Shown here in pieces: positions 1-10,900 of a stretch of 64,000 bases of DNA. The stretch is from Verrucomicrobiaceae bacterium (GTDB taxonomy: Bacteria > Verrucomicrobiota > Verrucomicrobiia > Verrucomicrobiales > Verrucomicrobiaceae). The DNA lies in NCBI GenBank assembly GCA_027484445.1, contig JAIXSY010000055.1, positions 434,001 through 498,000 of the forward strand, written 5' to 3'. The position numbers and the translations under genes are program-made. The notes beneath the pieces are model-generated. The model searched no databases. It saw only the letters and a list, made by a program, of their open reading frames with translations, and was not told the DNA's origin. Position 1 is the stretch's first letter; every line of letters begins with the position of its first letter.

Positions 1-165
1 GAGGTGATCAGCGTGGACGTGAAGCCTGGGGAAAGCCCCGACGCAGAGGAGAAGAAACTGATCATCGTCGCCAACAGCGGCACGATCACCAAAGAAACCG
101 CCACCGAAGCGCTCGGCACCTACGCCAAGAACTACACCATCAAGAGCTTGGAAAAGAAAAACTGA
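1..165 (+). CDS. C-terminal fragment of an unrecognised protein
   Basis: An open frame enters from the left edge in frame 1 and stops with TGA at 163-165, leaving 54 residues. The fragment is charged and ends in a lysine-rich tail (SLEKKN). No family can be named from so short a piece. A strong terminator hairpin follows 37 bases after the stop, which supports this being the real 3' end of a gene and transcript. Confidence 0.6.
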   Translation, partial: EVISVDVKPGESPDAEEKKLIIVANSGTITKETATEALGTYAKNYTIKSLEKKN

Positions 166-202
166 AGCTCAGTCAGAGTTCACTCTATTCTTCTCAGCTT
201 TC

Positions 203-247
203 GAGTTCCGAAGCTTTCCAGTCACCTGGAACTTCGGAACTCTTTTT
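203..247 (+). terminator. Rho-independent terminator after the left-edge gene
   Basis: A perfect 11-bp stem (GAGTTCCGAAG at 203-213, CTTCGGAACTC at 232-242) is extended inside by TTCCA/TGGAA (216-220 and 227-231) and followed by five T at 243-247. The word GAGTTCCG also occurs in the short repeats found inside leuS, so the hairpin may be built from the same repeat family. Confidence 0.8.
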
Positions 248-342
248 GTCTGAACTTGCGTCGAGGATGCAAGCCCGGATTTCGCCATTCCCAGTAAGCG
301 GGGGCATTCCTGCTCCGTGGAACTTCGGCATCCAGGGTATGC

Positions 343-3168
<2,826 letters not shown>

Positions 3169-3323
3169 AGGGGCGCGGAAGAAGGCGAGATGGGGAAAGG
3201 TGCCAAGCCAAAAATGACCTTGAGTCGGAAACCACGAATCGCCCCGCTCTTTCAAAGGAAGGCGACTTTTTGCTGAATTTCAGGTCTTGCCAGTTTTCCA
3301 GCCAGTCCCTAGCCTTCGCGTTC

Positions 3324-3635
3324 ATGTCCGATCCAAAATCCCCCGTGAACTGGGACGCTCTCGAAGCCAAACCCGAATTCCGCAGCCTGCTGAGCCGCAA
3401 GGCGCGCTTCATCACCAGCGCCACGGTTTTCTTCATGGCCTACTACCTATCGCTACCCGTGCTCGTGGGATGGTTTCCCGACCTGATGAAAACTCAGGTG
3501 CTGGGCAAGGTGAACATCGCCTACGTCTTCGCGCTGTCGCAGTTTCTGATGGCATGGATCATCGCGTTCATCTACGTGCGCAAGGCGGCCACGTGGGACA
3601 AGGAGGCGGCGGCGGTCATTCAAGATCATCATTGA
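3324..3635 (+). CDS. yjcH: DUF485 inner-membrane protein, partner of acetate permease
   Basis: A 103-aa DUF485 protein with a charged N-terminus and two hydrophobic segments (about residues 30-52 and 65-88), followed by a short charged tail. In many bacteria a DUF485 gene (yjcH) sits directly before actP, and the same order is found here with actP starting at 4082. Its biochemical role is unknown, but it is thought to assist or accompany the acetate symporter. The ATG at 3324 is chosen over an upstream start at 3270, as it gives a canonical polar N-terminus (MSDPKSPVNW). It is divergent from leuS. Confidence 0.85.
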   Translation: MSDPKSPVNWDALEAKPEFRSLLSRKARFITSATVFFMAYYLSLPVLVGWFPDLMKTQVLGKVNIAYVFALSQFLMAWIIAFIYVRKAATWDKEAAAVIQDHH

Positions 3636-3639
3636 AAAA

Positions 3640-4025
3640 ATGATGAAAGATAAAGTCAACCTATCCCAGGAGATGACGGATTTGCCAGACCGGACCAAGC
3701 GCTTTGCTTCTCAGGTGATTCTCATGGCCCTGTCTTTGCCGAAGACCGAGCTCGCCGGGGTTTTTCGGTCTCAGATCCTTCGCTCCGCAACCTCCGTAGC
3801 CGCCCAGAAAAGAGAGGCCCGGCGTCCCAAATCTCCCAAGGATTCCATCAGCAAAATCGAAGGTGCCATCCAGGAACTGGGCTTTGGCTGGAGTTCATCG
3901 TCGATCACAAACTCATGGCGCAGGATAAGCTCAAAGCACGGTTTCAAGAAGCCAGCGAACTCAACGCCATCCTGACCACCCTCGTCCACAACACCAAACG
4001 CAAAACCCAGTCATCGCCCGCCTGA
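3640..4025 (+). pseudogene. Frameshifted four-helix-bundle (S23/IVS-type) protein gene
   Basis: The frame starting at 3640 (ATGATG) matches the four-helix-bundle family (TIGR02436, S23/intervening-sequence proteins): it has the conserved SLPKTELAGVFRSQILRSAT and KSPKDSISKIEGAIQELG stretches, then loses homology near 3880. In another frame from about 3882 the family continues as LWLEFIVDHKL and runs to a TGA at 4023-4025. One or a few bases are therefore missing near 3880 (a five-base loss would restore the usual spacing). The gene sits between yjcH and actP, which normally abut. The family is of unknown function and often found in mobile contexts. It could also be a sequencing error. Confidence 0.75.
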
Positions 4026-4081
4026 CTCCCGTCGGCCAACACACGTTTAGCTTTCATCTGTCAGCCTTTTCCCCTTCCCCC

Positions 4082-5653
4082 ATGTCCATCGCTCTTTCCA
4101 TGTTTGTCGGCTTCGTCGCGCTGACGCTTCTCATTACTTTCTGGGCCGCCAGGAAAAACACCGGTGCCAGCGCCTACTTCGCCGCCGGGCGCAGCATCAC
4201 GGGCTGGCAAAATGGACTCGCTGTCGCAGGCGATTACATGAGTGCGGCCAGCTTCCTGGGCATCTCCGGTGCGATCTGCCTGAACGGCTACGATGGATTC
4301 ATGTATTCCGTGGGCTTTCTGGTCGCCTACATCACGGTGCTGCTGATCGTAGCAGAGCCGTTGCGCAATGCGGGCAAGTACACCATGGCCGACCTGCTGG
4401 CTTACCGGCTGAGCCCGCGCCCGGTGCGCGCCATGGCCTCGCTGAGCACGCTGACAGTCTCCACCTTTTACATGATCGCGCAGATGGTGGGCGCGGGGGT
4501 GATCATTGAGAAGCTCATCGGCGCCTCCTTCCACACGGCCGTGATCGGCGTGGGCGTGCTAATGCTGGTCTATGTGGTCTTTGGCGGGATGCTGGCGACG
4601 ACCTGGGTGCAGATCATCAAGGCCATCCTGCTGATGATCGGCGCCTTCATGCTGAGCGTGCTAGTGCTAAAGCACCACGGCTACAGCCTCGGCGCGTTCT
4701 TTGATTCCGTCACAGCGGCGACCTATGCGGGCACAGAGGCCCCGAAGAACCTACTTGAGCCCGGCCTGCAATACGGCGTGGCCGTGAAGGGTCCATGGGG
4801 GCCAACGGACTTCCTTTCGCTCAGCCTAGCTCTTGTGCTGGGAACCGCAGGATTGCCGCACATCCTGGTGCGTTTTTACACCGTGCCGGATGCGAAAACC
4901 GCGCGCTCCAGCGTGGTATGGGCCATGGCGATCATCGGCCTGTTCTACATCCTCACGACCTTCTTCGGCTTTGGCGCGGCGACGATCCTGGAGAAAAGCC
5001 AGATTCTCTCTGACGGCAAACCCAACCCGAACATGGTGGCCCCGGCGCTGGCGCAGCACCTGGGCGGTGAGCTTTTCTTTGCCTTCATCAGTGCAGTGGC
5101 CTTTGCCACCATTCTTGCCGTCGTGGCCGGCCTAACGATGAGCGCGAGCGCCAGCTTTGCGCATGACTTTTACACCAATGTCATTCATCACGGCAAGGAG
5201 ACGCGCCCTGGCCAAGAGGTGAAGGTAGCACGCATCACCGCCTTTGTGGTGGGTGCCGTGAGCATTGGCATCGCCATCTACCTGGGGCCGAGCGTGAACG
5301 CCGCCTTCCTCGTCGGGCTGGCCTTTGCCGTGGCCGCCTCGGCGAACCTGCCGGTGATCGTACTCAGCGTGTTCTGGAAGCGCTTCAACACGACCGGGGC
5401 GGTCGCCGGGCTCAGCATCGGCCTGCTCTCTTCCATCGTGCTCATCCTGCTGAGCCCAAACGGTTTGTTTGGCAAAGCAGGGGCTCTTTTCCCACTGGAA
5501 AACCCTGGTATCGTCAGCATCCCGCTCGGGTTCTTGGCCGCTTGGCTAGGCACGGTGGTGACAGCGCGCGACGCCGCTGGCGAGGCCAAGTTCGCCGAAC
5601 TCACCGTTCGTGCGCACACTGGACTCGGTGCTGAAAAGGCTGTGAGCCATTGA
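4082..5653 (+). CDS. actP: Cation/acetate symporter (sodium:solute symporter family)
   Basis: A 523-aa polytopic membrane protein of the SSS family with about 13 hydrophobic segments. It takes up acetate or another short carboxylate with Na+ or H+. The N-terminal signature is typical of ActP: FAAGRSITGWQNGLAVAGDY followed by MSAASFLGISG. The TMSASASFAHDFY segment is also characteristic of ActP. Placement after a DUF485 gene supports the acetate-permease assignment. The exact substrate is an inference from family and context. Confidence 0.9.
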   Translation: MSIALSMFVGFVALTLLITFWAARKNTGASAYFAAGRSITGWQNGLAVAGDYMSAASFLGISGAICLNGYDGFMYSVGFLVAYITVLLIVAEPLRNAGKYTMADLLAYRLSPRPVRAMASLSTLTVSTFYMIAQMVGAGVIIEKLIGASFHTAVIGVGVLMLVYVVFGGMLATTWVQIIKAILLMIGAFMLSVLVLKHHGYSLGAFFDSVTAATYAGTEAPKNLLEPGLQYGVAVKGPWGPTDFLSLSLALVLGTAGLPHILVRFYTVPDAKTARSSVVWAMAIIGLFYILTTFFGFGAATILEKSQILSDGKPNPNMVAPALAQHLGGELFFAFISAVAFATILAVVAGLTMSASASFAHDFYTNVIHHGKETRPGQEVKVARITAFVVGAVSIGIAIYLGPSVNAAFLVGLAFAVAASANLPVIVLSVFWKRFNTTGAVAGLSIGLLSSIVLILLSPNGLFGKAGALFPLENPGIVSIPLGFLAAWLGTVVTARDAAGEAKFAELTVRAHTGLGAEKAVSH

Positions 5654-5659
5654 GGCAAA

Positions 5660-5676
5660 TCTGCCATCGCGGCAGA
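5660..5676. terminator. Possible hairpin between convergent genes
   Basis: TCTGCC at 5660-5665 pairs with GGCAGA at 5671-5676 around a 5-base loop, between the convergent ends of actP and the sugar dehydrogenase gene. There is no clear T-run, so terminator function is weakly supported. Confidence 0.3.
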
Positions 5677-5684
5677 GCCGGAAT

Positions 5685-6953
5685 TCAGTCTGCGGTTTCC
5701 GGCTCCAGGCGATAGATGCCACCATCCTGGGATAGCACGACAGGCTCGCCCTCAGCATCTTCGACCACGAGGGTTGGATTGAACTTGTGCGGCGCTGGGC
5801 CGCGATGCAGCACCCAGCGACGCTGTGGATGAGCCTCCTCATCCATCTCTAGTGCCCAAACATGCCCGTAGCCCCAGTCTGCGAACAAATAAGCTCCCTC
5901 CAGGCCATGCAGCTTGCGCCCACGATACACAAAGCCACCGACGATGCAGATCCCCTCCCCTTTCAGACGTGAGTAGGAGTGCACGGGATCCGTGCTGGCC
6001 GTGCCCGGCAGCAGCGGATCGGGATGAAATTGAGTCGAAAGCGGACCTTCGCGATGACTCCAGCCATAGTTGGCTCCAGGCTTGATCCAATTGATCTCTT
6101 CCCACAGATCCTGACCGACATCGGCACACCAGAGCCGACCTGTTTTGGGATCAAACGAAAGTCCCCAAGGATTGCGCAGGCCTGATGCATAGATTTCACC
6201 CCGCACGACTTGATCTTGAGCAAAGGGATTGTCGGACGGAATGCCGTAGGGCAGAGCACCCGTGCGTGCGTCCACATCCAGCCGCAGCACCTTGCCGTGC
6301 AAAACCCAAGGATTTTGCGCGAGGGCATACGGGTCGTTTCTCAACCCACCATCTCCCAGCGCGATGTAGAGCATGCCATCTGGCCCAAACGTCAGGTGCC
6401 CGCCCCAGTGATCGGCCAGAGGCTGCTGGAGTTCCAAAAGAATACGCTCCGTTTCGGGCCGTGCCACCGTTCCCTCGCCTTCCGTGGCGATCATTTCACT
6501 GATCACCGTGCGGCGCGGATGATTCTGCGTGTAGCTCAGGTAAAAGCGGCGATTGCTTTCAAATTGGGGATGAAAGGCGATGCCATGCACGCCTTCTTCA
6601 AAAAGAAGGATGTCCTTCATTCGCTCACGAAAATCAAGAAACGGGCACCAAGTCGCCTGCTCGATTTTCACGCTGAAAAACTCACCTCGCTGCGTGGCCA
6701 GCACCTGCTCCCCCCGCCCTCCTGGAAGCGTGGCCAACATCACCGGAGAATCGAACTCGCGCTCAAACGCGACTTTGGCCAATCGCACCCCAGCATGGAC
6801 ATCCTCTGGGACTTCAGCAGGCGGCAAAGGTGGCGGCAGGGCTGCCAGCTCCGGAGAGCGAATGCCATCAGCAGCTAAAGCGGTGGTGGCCAAGGCTGCG
6901 AATGACGCGAGCACACCAGCCGCGAACAACGAGAGATGAGCTCCAGAAGTCAT
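5685..6953 (-). CDS. PQQ-dependent sugar dehydrogenase-like protein (GSDH/HHIP family)
   Basis: A 422-aa exported protein with a hydrophobic leader (FAAGVLASFAALATTALAA) and a six-bladed propeller of the glucose/sorbosone dehydrogenase family. Family hallmarks are GGRGEQVLATQRGEF, HGIAFHPQFESN, WGGHLTFGPDGMLYIALGDG, ASGLRNPWGLSFDP and ADVGQDLWEEINW. Such enzymes oxidise sugars in the periplasm with bound PQQ and Ca2+. Many family members in this phylum have no proven activity, so the substrate is not assigned. The start at 6953 gives a compact signal peptide. Starts at 6974 or 7154 are possible, and no clear Shine-Dalgarno sequence settles it. Confidence 0.85.
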   Translation of the reverse strand: MTSGAHLSLFAAGVLASFAALATTALAADGIRSPELAALPPPLPPAEVPEDVHAGVRLAKVAFEREFDSPVMLATLPGGRGEQVLATQRGEFFSVKIEQATWCPFLDFRERMKDILLFEEGVHGIAFHPQFESNRRFYLSYTQNHPRRTVISEMIATEGEGTVARPETERILLELQQPLADHWGGHLTFGPDGMLYIALGDGGLRNDPYALAQNPWVLHGKVLRLDVDARTGALPYGIPSDNPFAQDQVVRGEIYASGLRNPWGLSFDPKTGRLWCADVGQDLWEEINWIKPGANYGWSHREGPLSTQFHPDPLLPGTASTDPVHSYSRLKGEGICIVGGFVYRGRKLHGLEGAYLFADWGYGHVWALEMDEEAHPQRRWVLHRGPAPHKFNPTLVVEDAEGEPVVLSQDGGIYRLEPETAD

Positions 6954-7136
6954 GAAAAGATAGGTTTCGAACATCTGCGCACGTAATATGCCAAATCGCA
7001 AGTCTGCGGCGGGTTCCTTCGAATAAGGAATATCCGCGGCGCGAACCATAGCCTCCCAGAATGTGCCTTCAGCGTGAGCACTGGACTCAGAACCCGAGTT
7101 GCCACGCAGCGAAATGCAGGGCAAAAGCGGACTGGT

Positions 7137-7361
7137 ATGAGAAGTCAGAAGCAAAACAATCGCTCACCCCGCCCCTTCAAGAACCAGACATCTGCAGGTC
7201 GCTGGTCGGGGAAGTCCCAGGGAGGTAACCTTTACTTTCCACCGCCTAAGTTTCCTCAGGCCAACAAAGCCAAGTCGATCGAGTCGGTCAAAACCAGCGA
7301 AGACGATCTTGCGACGCTTTCGTCACCCGAGCAACCTTCTGCTGAAGAGCAAAAGCAGTAA
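7137..7361 (+). CDS. Small unrecognised protein, basic N-terminus and acidic C-terminus
   Basis: A 74-aa frame (from the ATG at 7137; a longer start at 7074 exists). The first half is rich in R, K, Q and N (RSQKQNNRSPRPFKNQ). A GNLYFPPPKFPQ segment follows, then an acidic Ser/Glu-rich tail. The bipolar composition resembles small nucleic-acid-associated or disordered proteins, but I recognise no family. It lies divergent from the sugar dehydrogenase and 107 bases before a lipoprotein gene. Confidence 0.45.
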   Translation: MRSQKQNNRSPRPFKNQTSAGRWSGKSQGGNLYFPPPKFPQANKAKSIESVKTSEDDLATLSSPEQPSAEEQKQ

Positions 7362-7468
7362 GACACGGGGTAGCCATGCTCAATGGCGGCACCTAAAAGC
7401 CTTTCTTTCCCGAGCCAGACTTTATTTTTGACATCTCTTCGGCAATTCGACATCCTGCTCTCGCTTTT

Positions 7469-8155
7469 ATGAAAAAATACATCGCCTTAGCGGCTCTTCC
7501 ACTGCTCGTTGTTTCCTGCTCCACGACTCCCAGCAAATTGAAGCTGTCGGACATCTCCGAACGCCCTTCGCAGGATGCAGCTCAGTTCTCTGAAGCCAAG
7601 CTGAATGAAGGCATGAGCTATCCCACCCGCGTGGTCGATCAAAGCGCAACCTCTTCCCTGGATGTGACCGAAGACAGCGCCGGACTGGCGAGCGGATTTG
7701 GCACCCGTCAGGTGCGTAATTTCACCAACATCGGCATGCGCTCCACCAGCCGTGGCAGTCACATCGTTCGCAAGGAAGCCAATCGCTACGCAGAAACCGT
7801 GTATGACGTGGGTGATCAAGGCACCCAAATCCTTCGTGATGAATCCGTGGCTTACACCGGTCTGGTGAACAATGGCACCGAGCGCGTGCTTCACGCGGGC
7901 GGCACCGCCGTCTGTGGGGTGATGACGGCCTACTCCAACACCATGGAAAGCACAACCCGCGGTATCTTTGGTGGCTTGCTCCGCTGCGTGGTTCGCGACA
8001 CGAAGCCCTACATGGTCGGCAGCCTGAACGACACCGTGGTGGACAACACCATGCCTGGCGCTGGCTGGCGCAAACGTCTGCCTGATCTTTCGAGCTACGC
8101 ACCCGCTCCTGCTGCAGCCACTAGCGGAAAAGCCGTTTACACTTCTGCGAAGTGA
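7469..8155 (+). CDS. Predicted lipoprotein of unknown function
   Basis: A 228-aa protein with a short lysine start and a hydrophobic stretch ending in a lipobox (LVVSC, Cys at about residue 17), so it is probably a lipid-anchored envelope protein. The mature part has no domain I recognise. A central region (TTRGIFGGLLRCVVRDTKPY) is slightly hydrophobic, and the tail is rich in alanine and proline. A strong terminator follows, so the gene appears to be a single transcription unit. Confidence 0.8.
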   Translation: MKKYIALAALPLLVVSCSTTPSKLKLSDISERPSQDAAQFSEAKLNEGMSYPTRVVDQSATSSLDVTEDSAGLASGFGTRQVRNFTNIGMRSTSRGSHIVRKEANRYAETVYDVGDQGTQILRDESVAYTGLVNNGTERVLHAGGTAVCGVMTAYSNTMESTTRGIFGGLLRCVVRDTKPYMVGSLNDTVVDNTMPGAGWRKRLPDLSSYAPAPAAATSGKAVYTSAK

Positions 8156-8180
8156 TCTGAGCCACAGCGATTCAACTCAA

Positions 8181-8208
8181 GGGCGGCCTCACCGGGCCGC
8201 CCTTTTTT
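8181..8208 (+). terminator. Rho-independent terminator after the lipoprotein gene
   Basis: GGGCGGCC (8181-8188) pairs with GGCCGCCC (8195-8202) around a short loop and is followed by six T at 8203-8208. It starts 25 bases after the lipoprotein stop. Confidence 0.9.
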
Positions 8209-8384
8209 GTGCCTAGATTTCAGGAATGCCTCTTGGAAGGCATTGAGCCAAGGGCTAGCTGGCTAAAGCTTCCCCAGAGCCACTCGCGGAAAGGGGGCTC
8301 AACAGCGATTTCGTGGCATCAGGCCGCCTGAAGGATGCTGCGAACAAGTCCTGAGCTGGGGAGAAAGCAGCGATTTCATGACGA

Positions 8385-8411
8385 TTGACATTTAATATAT
8401 TTTGATATTAT
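8385..8411 (+). promoter_or_regulatory. Candidate promoter of the PEP-CTERM gene
   Basis: A consensus TTGACA at 8385-8390 lies in an AT-rich stretch upstream of the gene at 8435. TATTAT (8406-8411) is a possible -10 element, with a rather short 15-base spacer. The AT-richness contrasts strongly with the surrounding DNA. The word CAGCGATTTC occurs twice just upstream. Confidence 0.45.
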
Positions 8412-8434
8412 TCATATTTTCCATAGTTTAGACC

Positions 8435-9505
8435 ATGCTCTTGTCTTATCCCTTTCGTCTCCTGCCCAGCCTTGCCCTAGCGGCGAGCCTTTGTGGACAG
8501 GCGTTTGGCTACCTGGGCAGTTTCGAGCTGGCCGATGGCTACCAGCTTCCCAGCGCAGGGTGGATGCCCTCTCAGTTCTTCCCTGGCGACGCCCAATTTT
8601 ACTTGGGCAACAACGCTTCGAACGGCTTCTCGAACATTGTGCCTCCGGGTGCTTTTCCCAATACCTACGGCGACATGACCCATGGCGCGGATGTCAGCCG
8701 CTACAACGCGGGTCAGTATGGCACCAACCAGGGCGGTCCAGGTGGCGTGGGCTTCGACATCCGCGACAACAGTGGGCTCTGGCAGGCGCTCGCGGGAGGA
8801 AGGCTGAATGAGGACCTAGGAGCGCCGTTTTACCTGGGAAATTCCTTCCAGAGGGATTACGTGGCAGCCTACGCCTACAACAACGCGCTCACAGGTAGCC
8901 AAGTACTGAACATCCTGGCCTCGGATGTGGATCTGCACTACCGCTACCTGCTGGATAACCGCGACTTTGGCGGTCTTTCTCCCGGCCAGACGGCCGCGAA
9001 CCTCGTGGATGTGCAGTTTTGGCTCTGCCCTTCTGACTACGACGACACCTACACCGATAACGTGCTGAGCCTAGCCTTTCGAGATGACCAGGGCCAAACG
9101 CTGATCGAGCTGGGCTACACGGGGGATAACTGGCTGCAATATCGAGTCGGGGCGAACAGCAACTGGACGACCACGGCTGTCTCTGTCGGCACTCAGGGCT
9201 GGTCCATGATCGCGCTCCAGCTGGATACCTTCAACAACACGGTGAGCCTGACCGCAGCCGGATTCAGCGACTCCAGTTCGATCCTTCAGCCCAACCAATC
9301 GCTACTCAGCAGCACTAGCCTAGGCCTGGATGCCAGCGCACTGACTAGCCTAGACTGGCGTGCCGTTGGCATGGTCGGCTTCAAGAACTTCTTCGATGAC
9401 TTCGCCTTCAGCGTCTCGCCAGTACCTGAGCCAAGCGGTGCCGTCTTGGTGCTGCTGACAGCTCTCGCAGGCTGCTGGCATCGACGCCGGAACCCGATGC
9501 TTTGA
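8435..9505 (+). CDS. PEP-CTERM sorted surface protein
   Basis: A 356-aa protein with a signal peptide (about residues 1-25) and a C-terminal sorting tag at residues 330-356: VPEP, a hydrophobic helix, then HRRR. In bacteria with an exosortase (EpsH/XrtA) this tag directs cleavage and attachment at the outer surface, often in biofilm-forming cells. The middle is rich in Asn, Gly, Asp and aromatic residues, with a jelly-roll-like pattern (VDVQFWLCP, LIELGYTGDNWLQYRV, WSMIALQLDTFNNTVSLT). It is probably a secreted beta-sandwich, but no specific ligand can be named. Confidence 0.85.
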   Translation: MLLSYPFRLLPSLALAASLCGQAFGYLGSFELADGYQLPSAGWMPSQFFPGDAQFYLGNNASNGFSNIVPPGAFPNTYGDMTHGADVSRYNAGQYGTNQGGPGGVGFDIRDNSGLWQALAGGRLNEDLGAPFYLGNSFQRDYVAAYAYNNALTGSQVLNILASDVDLHYRYLLDNRDFGGLSPGQTAANLVDVQFWLCPSDYDDTYTDNVLSLAFRDDQGQTLIELGYTGDNWLQYRVGANSNWTTTAVSVGTQGWSMIALQLDTFNNTVSLTAAGFSDSSSILQPNQSLLSSTSLGLDASALTSLDWRAVGMVGFKNFFDDFAFSVSPVPEPSGAVLVLLTALAGCWHRRRNPML

Positions 9506-9530
9506 GGGCTTCCGCAACAAGACTACCCCT

Positions 9531-9551
9531 CATCCTCAAAAAGGATGTTTT
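9531..9551 (+). terminator. Possible terminator after the PEP-CTERM gene
   Basis: CATCCT (9531-9536) pairs with AGGATG (9542-9547) around a 5-base A-rich loop, followed by TTTT. The 6-bp stem is short, so support is moderate. Confidence 0.4.
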
Positions 9552-9601
9552 CAGCCTTTGGACAAGAGCCTGCATCGCTGCTTAATTTTGCGTTTTCCAC
9601 C

Positions 9602-10807
9602 ATGAGCGAAGCGACCACCGATGCCCTTCTCCACGAGATTCAAACCCTGGCCCCTCATGCCGTGGCGGATCTGCTGGAGAAGCGTGCGCCGGACGAAGGC
9701 GTGAGCGTGCTGCAAGAGCTGAACCCCATGGTAGCTCAGCAGGTGCTGCATGAGATGGAAAACGAACACCGCTGCCGGATCATCGCCGCCGCTCCTGTGG
9801 AAAAAGCGCGCCAATGGGTGCGCAACCAGCAGTATCCCGAAGACAGCATCGGCTGGCTCATGGAACCACCCGTGGCGGTCTTTCGGCCCGCGATGACCGT
9901 TCAGGATACCATTGAAGCCTTGCGCAAGCTGACCCAGCGCGCCTTCATCACCTACGGTTATGTCACGGATGAGGCCAACAAACTGCTCGGCGTGCTCGTG
10001 TTTCGCGACCTGATGCTGGCACGGCCAGAAACCAAGCTTTCGGAGGTCATGTACAAAGAGATCTTCTTCCTCCAGCCCGACATGGAGCTGACCGATGCGA
10101 TGAAACTGACCGTGAATCGTCACATCCCCGTCTATCCTGTGTGCGATGCAGAAGGTCGGCTTTTGGGGCTCGTGCGAGGTCAAAACCTCTTCGAAGCCAG
10201 AGCCATCGAGATCAGTGCCCAGGCAGGTAGCATGGTCGGTGTGGAAAAGGAGGAACGCCTGAGCACCCCGCTGCTGCGCAGCCTGCGCTTTCGCCATCCC
10301 TGGCTTCAGGTCAATCTTCTCACCGCCTTTGCCGCCGCTGCAGTCGTCGGCATTTTTCAGGAGACCCTGGATCGCTTGGTCATCTTGGCGGCCTTTCTCC
10401 CCGTGCTCGCGGGTCAATCCGGCAACACCGGCTGTCAAACCTTGGCAGTCGCCCTACGTGGCATGACCATGGGCGAACTCGAACCTGGGCGGGAGCGCCA
10501 TCTGGTGGTCAAAGAAGGCCTCCTTGGCCTCTTCAACGGCATCTTGGTTGGCCTGAGCGCGGCTGCAGGCATGTTCATCTACGCAAAGATGCAGGGCAAT
10601 GCCGAGGCCTGGAGCTTAGCCCTGGTGGTTTGGCTTTCCATGGTCGTGAGCTGCGTGGCTAGCGGCATTAGCGGAGCCCTCATCCCGCTGATTCTGCGGA
10701 AAGTCGGAGCAGATCCAGCCACTGCTTCCAGCATCTTCCTGACAACCGCCACTGACGTCGTGAGCATGGGCGTTTTCTTGGGCCTGGCTTCGACTTTGGT
10801 GCGCTGA
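9602..10807 (+). CDS. mgtE: MgtE-type magnesium transporter
   Basis: A 401-aa protein with MgtE architecture. An N-terminal helical sensor domain occupies about residues 1-125, with the EKRAPDEGVSVLQEL and IGWLMEPPVAVF motifs. A CBS-domain pair spans about 130-255. A C-terminal membrane domain of about five helices begins with the plug helix segment RHPWLQVNLLTAF and contains VLAGQSGNTGCQTLAV, which corresponds to the conserved Mg2+-pore motif. MgtE is a Mg2+ channel gated by intracellular Mg2+ through the cytosolic domains. The ATG at 9602 is chosen over a start at 9545, because homologues begin shortly before the helical domain. Confidence 0.92.
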   Translation: MSEATTDALLHEIQTLAPHAVADLLEKRAPDEGVSVLQELNPMVAQQVLHEMENEHRCRIIAAAPVEKARQWVRNQQYPEDSIGWLMEPPVAVFRPAMTVQDTIEALRKLTQRAFITYGYVTDEANKLLGVLVFRDLMLARPETKLSEVMYKEIFFLQPDMELTDAMKLTVNRHIPVYPVCDAEGRLLGLVRGQNLFEARAIEISAQAGSMVGVEKEERLSTPLLRSLRFRHPWLQVNLLTAFAAAAVVGIFQETLDRLVILAAFLPVLAGQSGNTGCQTLAVALRGMTMGELEPGRERHLVVKEGLLGLFNGILVGLSAAAGMFIYAKMQGNAEAWSLALVVWLSMVVSCVASGISGALIPLILRKVGADPATASSIFLTTATDVVSMGVFLGLASTLVR

Positions 10808-10840
10808 TGAAAGCTTTGCCTTTCGTGGAAGAAAACAAGT

Positions 10841-10881
10841 CATGCACAGCCCTCAGATTCTTGAACCGAGGGCCATGCATG
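10841..10881. terminator. Hairpin between convergent mgtE and LamG-protein genes
   Basis: CATGCACAGCCCTC (10841-10854) faces GAGGGCCATGCATG (10868-10881), giving a stem with one two-base internal mismatch. A short T-run (CTTTT) follows on the plus strand. It is probably the mgtE terminator. Confidence 0.5.
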
Positions 10882-10900
10882 GTGGCTTTTGTCGTCTCAC

